From the NCBI GenBank assembly GCA_046262355.1, contig JBHEMX010000061.1, positions 1 through 64,000 on the forward strand: a stretch of DNA of 64,000 nt, read 5' to 3'. Source of the DNA: DATADD01 sp046262355. Lineage in GTDB: Bacteria > Actinomycetota > CADDZG01 > WHSQ01. Positions 8,698 through 15,750 of the stretch are shown here, piece after piece; within the stretch, counting starts at the first letter, position 1; each line of letters starts with the position of its first letter. A program made the position numbers and the translations under genes. The notes under the pieces are model-generated. The model was not told where the DNA came from. It searched no databases and saw only the letters and a list, made by a program, of their open reading frames with translations.

Positions 8698-9386
8698 ACG
8701 CGGCGCGCCCTCGTCGCCCAGCGGCTACGTGGTTCGACTCGCACTGCCATCTCTTCGACTGCGAGGGCTCGGTCGCGGACCTGAAAGCGAGGGCGCGCTC
8801 CGCGGGCGTGACCGAGATGCTCGTAGCGGGCACCGATGTCGCGACGAGTCGGCGCGCCGTCGAGCTTGCCCGCGAGCCGGGGATCTACGCCGCCGCAGGA
8901 GTCCATCCCAACGAGGCGACCGCCTGGGGGCCACCGCTCGCAAGCTCTCTCGACCAGCTCGTTGATGCGGAGCGGGTCGTCGCCGTGGGTGAGTCGGGCC
9001 TCGATTTCTTCCGTGCAGGGGCGCCCGAGGAGCGCCAGCGCGCCGCCTTCGCCACGCACATCGAGCTTGCGATCGCCCACGACAAGGCGCTGATCGTCCA
9101 CACGCGCGCTTCGATCGACGCGGCGCTCGACATGCTGGTCGCAGCGCGGGCGCGCCCGCGCACCGTGTTCCATTGCTGGTCCGGCGACGCGGCGCAGCTC
9201 GAGCGCGCGCTCGTTGAGACCGACTCTCCCTATCTCTCCCCCGTCCCGCACCGCGGGAAGCCGAACGAGCCCGCTCACGTCGTCGAGGTCGGGGCGGTGG
9301 TCGCGCGCGCGCGCGGCGTCGATCCGGATGTGGTCGCGCACCTCACCAGCACGAATGCGCGGCGGCTCTTCGGGATGCTCGGGTGA
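8694..9386 (+). CDS. tatD: TatD-family metal-dependent hydrolase with internal deletion
   Basis: TatD-type DNase/hydrolase. Metal ligands are all present: DSHCHLFD (HxH), VGESGLDFF (Glu), LIVHTR (His), VFHCWSGD (His) and VETDSPYLSPVPHRG (Asp). Between HCWSGDAAQLERAL and VETDSPYL the usual stretch of about 32-38 residues (the strand after HCFSG and the helix before LLVETD) is missing, so the protein is about 230 residues against the usual 255-270. The barrel may be compromised. Start is uncertain: CTG 8694 overlaps the metG stop as CTGA with a GGAGG ten bases upstream; the only ATG is at 8616, deep inside metG. The stop overlaps rsmA (GTGA). Confidence 0.82.
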   Translation: MNAARPRRPAATWFDSHCHLFDCEGSVADLKARARSAGVTEMLVAGTDVATSRRAVELAREPGIYAAAGVHPNEATAWGPPLASSLDQLVDAERVVAVGESGLDFFRAGAPEERQRAAFATHIELAIAHDKALIVHTRASIDAALDMLVAARARPRTVFHCWSGDAAQLERALVETDSPYLSPVPHRGKPNEPAHVVEVGAVVARARGVDPDVVAHLTSTNARRLFGMLG

Positions 9387-10225
9387 ACGCCGAGACGCTC
9401 GGCGCCCGACGGGTGCGAGCGCTTCTCGATGCGCACGGCGTGCGACCATCCCGGGCGCGCGGCCAGAACTTCGTCATCGATCCGAACACGGTCCGCAAGG
9501 TTGTCGCGGCGGCCCGGGTGAGCCCGCAAGACAGGGTGATCGAGATAGGCCCGGGGGCCGGCTCGCTGACGCTCGGCCTCGCCGCGGCCGCTCGAAGCGT
9601 CGTTGCGATCGAACTCGACAAGGGCCTGATCGCAGTCCTCGAGGAGAGCTTGGCGGGCGTCGACAACGTCGAGGTCGTGCACGGGGACGCCATGCGCATC
9701 GGCCTCGAGGAGCTGGGCGCGGCCCATCTCGTCGCCAACCTCCCCTACAACATCGCCGCAGCGCTGGTGCTCAAGGTCCTGTGCGACGCGCCGTCGATCG
9801 AGACGTTGACGGTCATGACGCAGAGAGAGGTGGGCGAGCGCCTCGTCGCAGGCCCGGGCTCCAGGGTCTATGGGCAGCCGAGTGTGATCGCGGCTCTCTT
9901 CGCGACCGCCGAGATCGCCCAGAGGGTCTCCCGGCGCGCCTTCTACCCGGTCCCTCGGGTCGATTCCGTGGTCGTGCGGCTCGTTCGTCGCCCATATCCG
10001 GGGGAGATGGACGCGGGACGAGTGACGGCCGTCGTGCGCGCCGCCTTCGGTAGGCGCCGGAAGACGCTTCGCAATGCACTTGCCTCGTTGGCGGGAGGGG
10101 TCGGAGAGGCCGAGGCCGCTCTGCTCGCCGCGGGGATCGACCCAGCGGCGCGCGCGGAGCAGCTCGGGGTAGCCGAGTTCGTGGCCGTGGCGTCGGCGCT
10201 GTCACGTCGGGCTCCTTCGACGTGA
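9383..10225 (+). CDS. rsmA: 16S rRNA (adenine1518-N6/adenine1519-N6)-dimethyltransferase
   Basis: KsgA/RsmA dimethylates two adjacent adenines in helix 45 of 16S rRNA late in 30S assembly. Visible features: ARGQNFVIDPNTVRK at the N-terminus, the SAM-binding loop VIEIGPGAGSLTLGL, VVAIELDKGL, the catalytic LVANLPYNIAA, TVMTQREVGERLVA, and FYPVPRVDSVVV. A C-terminal helical domain with FGRRRKTLRNAL completes the family pattern. Length 280 aa is typical. GTG 9383 overlaps the tatD TGA, so the two are translationally coupled. Confidence 0.95.
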   Translation: MNAETLGARRVRALLDAHGVRPSRARGQNFVIDPNTVRKVVAAARVSPQDRVIEIGPGAGSLTLGLAAAARSVVAIELDKGLIAVLEESLAGVDNVEVVHGDAMRIGLEELGAAHLVANLPYNIAAALVLKVLCDAPSIETLTVMTQREVGERLVAGPGSRVYGQPSVIAALFATAEIAQRVSRRAFYPVPRVDSVVVRLVRRPYPGEMDAGRVTAVVRAAFGRRRKTLRNALASLAGGVGEAEAALLAAGIDPAARAEQLGVAEFVAVASALSRRAPST

Positions 10226-10227
10226 GG

Positions 10228-10256
10228 TTGTCGTTGCCGCGCGGCAGTGATACAAC
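10228..10256. promoter_or_regulatory. inverted repeat downstream of rsmA
   Basis: A perfect 12-bp palindrome (tgccgcgcggca, 10235-10246) is flanked by outer arms gttgt and acaac. It could be the rsmA terminator or an operator for the STAS gene; no T-tract follows. Confidence 0.3.
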
Positions 10257-10364
10257 GATCGAGGCTGAGCAGCGAGCCGAGATGTCCAGGGCCGGAGGGT
10301 CCCCGCTCCGTGCCACGACCATTGCCTTCGCGTCCTGATCCTTCGACCGCCATCAGGGGGCCGC

Positions 10365-10748
10365 ATGCCGGCAAGGCCATCCGTCGTAGACGTCTCCAGC
10401 CGTGGCTCCACCGCGGTCGTGAGGTGCAGCGGCGAGCTGGACATCGCCACGCGCGGGGCACTGAGGGTTGCGATAGACGAGGCTCTGTCCCTGGCCCCGA
10501 GGCGCCTGGTGGTGGACTGCGACGAGGTCGGCTTCATCGAGAGCTCCACGATCCAGGAGCTTCTCGACGCAGCCGCCCGCTGCCGGTCGCGCGACATCTC
10601 GTTCGAGCTGGCCGCCGCCGGTCGCGTCCGACGAGTGCTCGACATGGCCGGCCTCTGGTGGCTCGGAGTGATAGAGGACGGGTTGGCGCTGGCGGTGGCG
10701 CTCGACGAGGTGGATCGTGATCCCGACCAGGCGGGCGAGAGCGTCTAG
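10365..10748 (+). CDS. STAS-domain anti-sigma factor antagonist
   Basis: 127-residue single STAS domain of the SpoIIAA/RsbV type, which binds an anti-sigma kinase when unphosphorylated and so frees a sigma factor. The fold is visible as VVRCSGELDIATRGALRVAI, PRRLVVDCDEVGFIESSTIQELLDAA and a final helix. The Ser pair in FIESSTIQEL sits where these proteins are phosphorylated. No partner kinase, phosphatase or sigma gene is adjacent, so its circuit is encoded elsewhere. Start ATG 10365. Confidence 0.82.
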   Translation: MPARPSVVDVSSRGSTAVVRCSGELDIATRGALRVAIDEALSLAPRRLVVDCDEVGFIESSTIQELLDAAARCRSRDISFELAAAGRVRRVLDMAGLWWLGVIEDGLALAVALDEVDRDPDQAGESV

Positions 10749-10781
10749 TACTCGCACGGGCGCGGCGCCGACCTGCACCGC

Positions 10782-11693
10782 ATGAGGGCCCCGATCCATG
10801 TCCGCACCAACGCGAAGATCAACCTGTTCTTGCGCGTCGTCGGCGCGCGCCCGGATGGCCTCCACGAGATAGAGACGGTCTTTCACTGCGTGGGGCTCGC
10901 CGACGAGCTCGAGGTGAGCGCGAACGAGGAGGGTGGGTTCTCGCTGGAGGTCGTCGTCGACGCCCGAACCGGCGATCACCTCCCTTCGCCGGAGGAGAAC
11001 CTCGTCGCGCGCGCGGCGGAAGCTCTGGCGTGGCGCGCGCGGGTGCGGACCGAAGCGGCGATCCGCCTCGTCAAGCGGATACCGGTGGGCGCCGGGCTGG
11101 CGGGAGGCAGCGGCAACGCGGCAGGAGCGCTTCACGCGCTCAACGAGCTATGGGGCGCGGACCTCGACGCGGCCGCCCTGGCCGAGGTCGGCGCCGGCCT
11201 CGGCAGCGACGTCCCCTTCTGCCTCGCCGGCGGAACGGTCCTTGCCGGGGGGCGGGGCGACGAGCTGACGCCTCTCCCGCCCCCGGCGACGCTGTGGTTC
11301 GTGCTCGGCATGTCTCTTCGACCGCTGCCGACGCGCGACGTCTACCGCGCCTTCGACGAGCTGGGCTCGGCGGCAACAGAGGAGGCCGCGCGACTCGTCG
11401 CCGCGCTCGCGCGCGGCGACGTGGCCGCCATAGCGGCGGCGCTGCACAACGACCTCGAGGCACCGGCGATCGCACTGCGCCCCGGGCTCGCCGCCGACAA
11501 GGCGGCCTTGCTCGACTCCGGTGCCCTCGGGGCGTGTGTGGCGGGCTCCGGTCCGACGCTGTTCGGGCTTGTGCCCGACGAGGGGGCCGGGGTCATGCTG
11601 GCGCGCTCGGTCGAGGATCGCTTCGATCGCGTGGAGGTCGTCTCGAGTCGAGCCCTCTGCGTCGAGCGGGCCGACCTCGGGCGCGCTGGTTAG
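10782..11693 (+). CDS. ispE: 4-diphosphocytidyl-2-C-methyl-D-erythritol kinase
   Basis: IspE phosphorylates CDP-methylerythritol in the MEP isoprenoid pathway. GHMP-kinase hallmarks: TNAKINLFLRVVGARPDGLHEI at the start, the ATP-binding PVGAGLAGGSGNAAGAL (near residue 105), GSDVPFCLAGGTVLAGGRGD, and the C-terminal GACVAGSGPTLFGL. Length 303 aa is normal. It lies between rsmA and the tRNA-Gln/glmU block, the standard actinobacterial position. Confidence 0.94.
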   Translation: MRAPIHVRTNAKINLFLRVVGARPDGLHEIETVFHCVGLADELEVSANEEGGFSLEVVVDARTGDHLPSPEENLVARAAEALAWRARVRTEAAIRLVKRIPVGAGLAGGSGNAAGALHALNELWGADLDAAALAEVGAGLGSDVPFCLAGGTVLAGGRGDELTPLPPPATLWFVLGMSLRPLPTRDVYRAFDELGSAATEEAARLVAALARGDVAAIAAALHNDLEAPAIALRPGLAADKAALLDSGALGACVAGSGPTLFGLVPDEGAGVMLARSVEDRFDRVEVVSSRALCVERADLGRAG

Positions 11694-11753
11694 CATCGGG
11701 GGGCGCTCCGCCACCTTGCGCCCCGCGCGGCTGCGAGGATGGAGCGAGCGTGG

Positions 11754-11825
11754 TGCCCCGTGGGGTAAGTGGCAGCCCGAGGGATTTTGGTTCCCTAAGT
11801 TCTGGTTCGAGTCCAGACGGGGCAG
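11754..11825 (+). tRNA. tRNA-Gln (anticodon TTG)
   Basis: 72-nt cloverleaf. The acceptor stem TGCCCCG (11754-11760) pairs perfectly with CGGGGCA (11818-11824), with discriminator G at 11825. The anticodon stem AGGGA/TCCCT encloses the loop TTTTGGT, anticodon TTG. The T-arm is TCTGG-TTCGAGT-CCAGA. CCA is not encoded. It sits between ispE and glmU. Confidence 0.95.
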
Positions 11826-11851
11826 CACCTGTGTCTACCGTGGGAGCGCGC

Positions 11852-13279
11852 GTGGCAAAGCAACAAGACGGCAACGTGACCGCGATCGTTCTCGCCGCGG
11901 GGCAGGGCAAGCGCATGAAGTCGCGCATGCCCAAGGTCCTTCACGTGGCCGGGGGCCGTCCTTTGGTGGCGCACGTGCTGGAGGCGCTCAGGGGGCTGGA
12001 TCTGTCCGGGGGGCGCGTCGTCGTGTCGTCGCCCGACGTCAAGCGCGCGGTGGAGAGCAACAGCTGGGGCCACGGCGTGCGGTGTGTGGCTCAGGAGCGA
12101 GCGCGCGGCACGGCGGACGCGGTGCGCGTGGCACTCGAGGGCGCCGGTCTGCGAGACGGCGTCGTTCTCGTCACGCAGGGTGGCAGCCCGTTGATCCGCA
12201 CCGACACGTTCAGGGCGCTGCTCGAGACCCATTCCGCTCAGGGAGCCGTCGCCACGCTCCTCACCGCACTCGTTCCAGATCCGTACGGGTACGGCCGCAT
12301 CCTGAGGACCGAGTCGGGCGATATCGAGGGGATCGTCGAGGAACGCGACGCCACCGAGGGGCAGCGCTCGATACAGGAGATAAACGCGGGCACTTACGTC
12401 TTCGAAGTCGCGAGCCTGCTCGATATGCTGGGCCGGGTCCGCAGTGACAACGACCAGGGCGAATACTACCTTCCGGATGTCCTGGCCTTGTTGCACAGCC
12501 GGAGCCGAAGGATCGCGTCCTTCCACACGGTCGGTATGGAGGTCCTCGGCGTCAAGTCAAGAACCCATCTCGCGGAGGTCGCGGCGGTGCTGCGACGCCG
12601 CACATGCGAGCAGCTGATGTCGGAAGGGGTGACGATCATCGACCCCCACACGACCTACATCGACGTCTCGGTGAAGGTGGGGCGCGATGCGCTGATACAG
12701 CCGTTCACGTTCCTCGAGGGCGACACGAGCGTCGCGGAGATGGCTCAGATCGGTCCCCAGGCTCGCATCGTCGATTCCGAGATAGGCCCTGAAGCCACAG
12801 TCGCCTTCTCGGTGGTGCTCGGCTCCAAGGTGGGTCCACGGGCGTCGGTGGGTCCGTTTGCCTCGCTGCGGCCGGGGACCGAGCTCAAGGCCGACGCTCG
12901 CATCGGGACCTTCGTAGAGGCGAAGCAGACCGTGCTCGGCGAGGGAAGCAAGGCGCCTCACCTCTCTTATCTTGGCGACGCCGTGATCGGAAAGGGAGTG
13001 AACGTGGGGGCGGGAACGATCACCTGCAACTGGGATGGACGCGACAAGCACGAGACCGTCATCGAGGACGAGGCCTACATCGGCTCGGACACGATGCTGA
13101 TCGCTCCTGCGCGCGTCGGGCGGCGGGCCGCGACCGGCGCGGGCGCAGTGGTGAGAGGAGAGGTGCCGGACGGCGCTCTAGCAGTGGGCGTTCCCGCGCG
13201 GGTGATCGAGGGTAAGGGCGACAAGATGGGTGCCCATGATGAAGCACAAGGTGAAGCACAAGGCGAGGGAACCCCCTAG
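11852..13279 (+). CDS. glmU: bifunctional GlmU-like protein (UDP-GlcNAc synthesis), uridylyltransferase metal site altered
   Basis: GlmU makes UDP-GlcNAc from glucosamine-1-P: the C-terminal left-handed beta-helix acetylates and the N-terminal domain uridylylates. The N-terminus has LAAGQGKRMKSRMPKVLH, VAQERARGTADAV, YGYGRIL, IVEERDAT and EINAGTY. The two Mg2+ ligands of the family are changed, however: the usual GDxPL reads QGGSPL (12178-12194) and the usual GVNNR reads GVKSR (12550-12564). The acetyltransferase half is intact, with HLSYLGDAVIGKGVNVGAG and TITCNWDGRDKHETVI. About 475 aa. GTG 11852 is chosen for GGAG seven bases upstream; GTGs at 11831 and 11840 are alternatives. The N-terminal activity may be lost or altered. 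Confidence 0.9.
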   Translation: MAKQQDGNVTAIVLAAGQGKRMKSRMPKVLHVAGGRPLVAHVLEALRGLDLSGGRVVVSSPDVKRAVESNSWGHGVRCVAQERARGTADAVRVALEGAGLRDGVVLVTQGGSPLIRTDTFRALLETHSAQGAVATLLTALVPDPYGYGRILRTESGDIEGIVEERDATEGQRSIQEINAGTYVFEVASLLDMLGRVRSDNDQGEYYLPDVLALLHSRSRRIASFHTVGMEVLGVKSRTHLAEVAAVLRRRTCEQLMSEGVTIIDPHTTYIDVSVKVGRDALIQPFTFLEGDTSVAEMAQIGPQARIVDSEIGPEATVAFSVVLGSKVGPRASVGPFASLRPGTELKADARIGTFVEAKQTVLGEGSKAPHLSYLGDAVIGKGVNVGAGTITCNWDGRDKHETVIEDEAYIGSDTMLIAPARVGRRAATGAGAVVRGEVPDGALAVGVPARVIEGKGDKMGAHDEAQGEAQGEGTP

Positions 13280-13327
13280 GATGACTCGCCGCAGACGCTT
13301 CAGCCCCGTGGCGTTGGAGGACTAAGG

Positions 13328-14317
13328 GTGCAGCTTCCGACCTACAAGCGGATGATGATCTTCTCGGGGACGGCCAATCGGCCTCTGGCCGAGGAGATAG
13401 CCACGCATCTCGGGATGAAGCTGGGGGACGTCGAGATCGCGACCTTCTCGAACTCCGAAAGTTACGCTCGCTTCTCCGAGTCGGTCCGGGGCCGCGACGC
13501 ATTCGTCATCCAGAGCATCTCCGAGCCCGTCGACCACCACATCATGCAGCAGCTCATCATGATCGACGCTCTCAAGCGGGCGTCCGCCAAGCGCATCACG
13601 GCGGTCTGTCCCCTCTACCCCTACTCGCGCCAAGACCGCAAGGCGCGCGGACGGGAGCCGATCACCGCCAAGCTCATGGCGGACATGTACGAGAACGCAG
13701 GCGCCAACAGAGTGCTGTCGGTCGACCTGCACTCGGGGCAGATCCAGGGTTTCTTCAACGTGCCGTTCGATCACCTCACCGCCCTACCCTTGATCGGCGA
13801 TCATTTCGCCGGCATCCTCGAGGACGACTTCGTCATCGTGTCGCCCGACGCGGGCGGTGTGCGTCTTGCCGACAAGTTCGCTCAACATCTCGACCAGTAC
13901 AACAACAAGAACGGTCAGGTCGCGTTCCTCCACAAACGCCGGCGCAAGGACCTACGCAACGTGAGCGAGACGCGCGCCGTGGTCGGTGACGTGAAGAACA
14001 AGGTGTGTGTTGTCGTCGACGACATGATCGACACCGCGGGCACCTTGACGCAGGGCGTCGAGGTGTTGCTCGAAGCGGGCGCCTCGGCCGTCTACGCCGC
14101 AGCCACGCATGCGGTCCTCTCGGATCCGGCAGTGGATCGCATAAAGAACTCGCCGCTGCGCCAGCTCGTGGTCACGAACACGCTTCCGATCTCGTCGGAC
14201 AAGCAGATGGACAAGCTGACCGTGTTGTCGATAGCGCCGACGATCGCCCACACCATGAAGGCGGTGTTCGAGGAGGAGTCCGTCTCCGAGCTCTTCCACG
14301 GCGAGAACCAGCCCTGA
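13328..14317 (+). CDS. prs: ribose-phosphate pyrophosphokinase
   Basis: Makes PRPP from ribose-5-phosphate and ATP for nucleotide, His and Trp synthesis. Family features: MMIFSGTANRPLAEEIA, ATFSNSESYARF, the ATP-binding PLYPYSRQDRKARGREPI, VDLHSGQIQGFFNVP, SPDAGGVRLADKFA and the PRPP-binding loop CVVVDDMIDTAGTL near residue 230. Length 329 aa is slightly long, through a short N-terminal extension. GTG start 13328. It follows glmU closely, a common actinobacterial order. Confidence 0.95.
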   Translation: MQLPTYKRMMIFSGTANRPLAEEIATHLGMKLGDVEIATFSNSESYARFSESVRGRDAFVIQSISEPVDHHIMQQLIMIDALKRASAKRITAVCPLYPYSRQDRKARGREPITAKLMADMYENAGANRVLSVDLHSGQIQGFFNVPFDHLTALPLIGDHFAGILEDDFVIVSPDAGGVRLADKFAQHLDQYNNKNGQVAFLHKRRRKDLRNVSETRAVVGDVKNKVCVVVDDMIDTAGTLTQGVEVLLEAGASAVYAAATHAVLSDPAVDRIKNSPLRQLVVTNTLPISSDKQMDKLTVLSIAPTIAHTMKAVFEEESVSELFHGENQP

Positions 14318-14414
14318 TGGGCCCGTCGCCGGACACCCTCGAGGCTATGGGGTGGCGGCGTGGGCGGGCGGCAATGCTACCTTCAAAGGTCGAACTAGAC
14401 CACGGAGGAACCGA

Positions 14415-15098
14415 ATGGCTGAAGTGAAGCTCACGGCGGAGAGGCGCCGGGGGAAGGGCAAGGGCGTCGCCCGCAAGGCGCGCGCGGCCGGCAAGGTGCC
14501 GGGCATCCTCTACGGCCGGGGCATGGAGCCGGTTGCGGTTCAGGTCGACCGGCGGGACCTGGCGATCGCGCTGCACACCGATGCTGGGATGAACGTGCTG
14601 CTCGACATCGACATCGACGGCGAAAAGACGCTGGCGCTGACGCGCGAGCTGCAACGCGACCCCGTGCGAGGGACGCTCCTGCATGCCGACTTCGTCAAGG
14701 TCGACCGCACGCAGGAGATAGAGGTCGAAGTGCCGGTGCACCTCACCGGCGAGGCCCCCGGCGTCAAGGAGGGCGGCGTGCTGGAGCACCAGTTGTTCAC
14801 CGTCCACGTCCGCTGCCTGCCGGCCGAGGTGCCCGAGCGCATCGAGGCAGACATCTCGGGTCTCGGCGTGGCCGAGTCGCTCAAGGTCGCCGACGTCGCG
14901 GACGGCCTCAACTACACCATCCTCAACGACCCGGACGTGGTTGTGGCAATGATCGCTGCTCCGGTCTCGCAGGAGGAGCTCGAGGCGATGGAGGCGGCGG
15001 TTTCCGGCGGGCTTGTCGACGTGGCCGAGGTCGAGCAACAGCCGGCAGCCGCGGTTCCAGAGGGCGAGGATGCTGCTGCCCTCGAGGAAGGTTCCTGA
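14415..15098 (+). CDS. rplY: 50S ribosomal protein L25/general stress protein Ctc
   Basis: Long-form L25 (TL5/Ctc) that binds 5S rRNA. The N-terminal L25 domain shows KLTAERRRGKGKGVARKARA, GKVPGILYGRGMEPVAVQV and LQRDPVRGTLLHADFVKVD. The C-terminal beta domain carries EVEVPVHLTGEAPGVKEGGVL and IEADISGLGVAESLKVADV, followed by an acidic Ala/Glu tail. 227 aa. The ATG has a clear GGAGG six bases upstream (14404-14408). pth begins at or just after its stop. Confidence 0.94.
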   Translation: MAEVKLTAERRRGKGKGVARKARAAGKVPGILYGRGMEPVAVQVDRRDLAIALHTDAGMNVLLDIDIDGEKTLALTRELQRDPVRGTLLHADFVKVDRTQEIEVEVPVHLTGEAPGVKEGGVLEHQLFTVHVRCLPAEVPERIEADISGLGVAESLKVADVADGLNYTILNDPDVVVAMIAAPVSQEELEAMEAAVSGGLVDVAEVEQQPAAAVPEGEDAAALEEGS

Positions 15099-15712
15099 GC
15101 TTCTTCCGCTCGCGGTCGCGCGCGCGCGGCGACGAGCATGGCCGCCTCATCGTGGTCGGGCTCGGCAATCCCGGAGGGCGCTACGAGGACACTCGCCACA
15201 ATGCGGGCAGGATGGCGACCGCGGTTGTCCTGCGGCGCGCCTCGGCGTCCCTCAGGAGGCACAAGAGCGGGTGCTTGATCGCGGAGGTCTCTCTCGGCGC
15301 CGAGCGCGCCGTTGTCGCCGAGCCGCTCACCTACATGAACGACTCCGGTCGTCCCGTGCGCGAGCTTCTGCGCTGGTACAAGACGCCGCCCGAGCGCATG
15401 GTCGTCGTCCACGACGAGCTCGACATCCCCTTCGGCATGGTGCGCGTGAAGAGCGGAGGCGGCACGGCGGGGCATAACGGTCTCAACTCGATCGCATCCC
15501 ACGTCGGCACGAAGGACTTCGGACGGGTGCGCATCGGCGTGTCGCGACCGTCGGGAGGACGCGACCCGGTCGACTGGGTGCTCACGAGGTTCTCGTCGGC
15601 GGAACGAAGGGAGCTGCCGCTCGTGCTCGAGCGCGCGGCGGACGCGGTCTGCAGCATCGCCGAGCGCGGCCTCGAGGCGACGATGAACGAGTTCAACCTC
15701 CGGCCCCTCTGA
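15095..15712 (+). CDS. pth: peptidyl-tRNA hydrolase
   Basis: Pth recycles peptidyl-tRNA released from stalled ribosomes. Hallmarks: LIVVGLGNPGGRYEDTRHNAG, EPLTYMNDSGRPVRELLRWY, VVVHDELDIPFG with the catalytic region, and KSGGGTAGHNGLNSI. Start is uncertain. GTG 15152 would cut into the first beta strand (product MVGLGNPG). A CTG at 15095 overlaps the rplY stop as CTGA and adds 19 residues (beginning LSFFRSRSRARGDEHGRL), restoring the strand and giving a basic N-terminal tail. CTG is preferred here on structural grounds only. Confidence 0.92.
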   Translation: MSFFRSRSRARGDEHGRLIVVGLGNPGGRYEDTRHNAGRMATAVVLRRASASLRRHKSGCLIAEVSLGAERAVVAEPLTYMNDSGRPVRELLRWYKTPPERMVVVHDELDIPFGMVRVKSGGGTAGHNGLNSIASHVGTKDFGRVRIGVSRPSGGRDPVDWVLTRFSSAERRELPLVLERAADAVCSIAERGLEATMNEFNLRPL

Positions 15713-15734
15713 CCCCACGACCGCCGCCTCCCTT

Positions 15735-15740
15735 TAGACT
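15735..15740 (+). promoter_or_regulatory. candidate -10 box upstream of mfd
   Basis: TAGACT, a TANNNT match, ends ten bases before the mfd GTG. A very short or absent 5' leader is inferred. A weak CTGACC-like -35 lies about 19 bases further upstream. Confidence 0.25.
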
Positions 15741-15750
15741 GGTTGCAGCA

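Noticed and set aside
11030..11851. Long upstream extension of the glmU frame through ispE and tRNA-Gln
   Set aside because: It overlaps ispE in another frame and reads through a tRNA gene; it is non-coding.
14352..14414. Upstream extension of rplY
   Set aside because: The frame is open, but the ATG at 14415 has a perfect ribosome-binding site and matches the family N-terminus.
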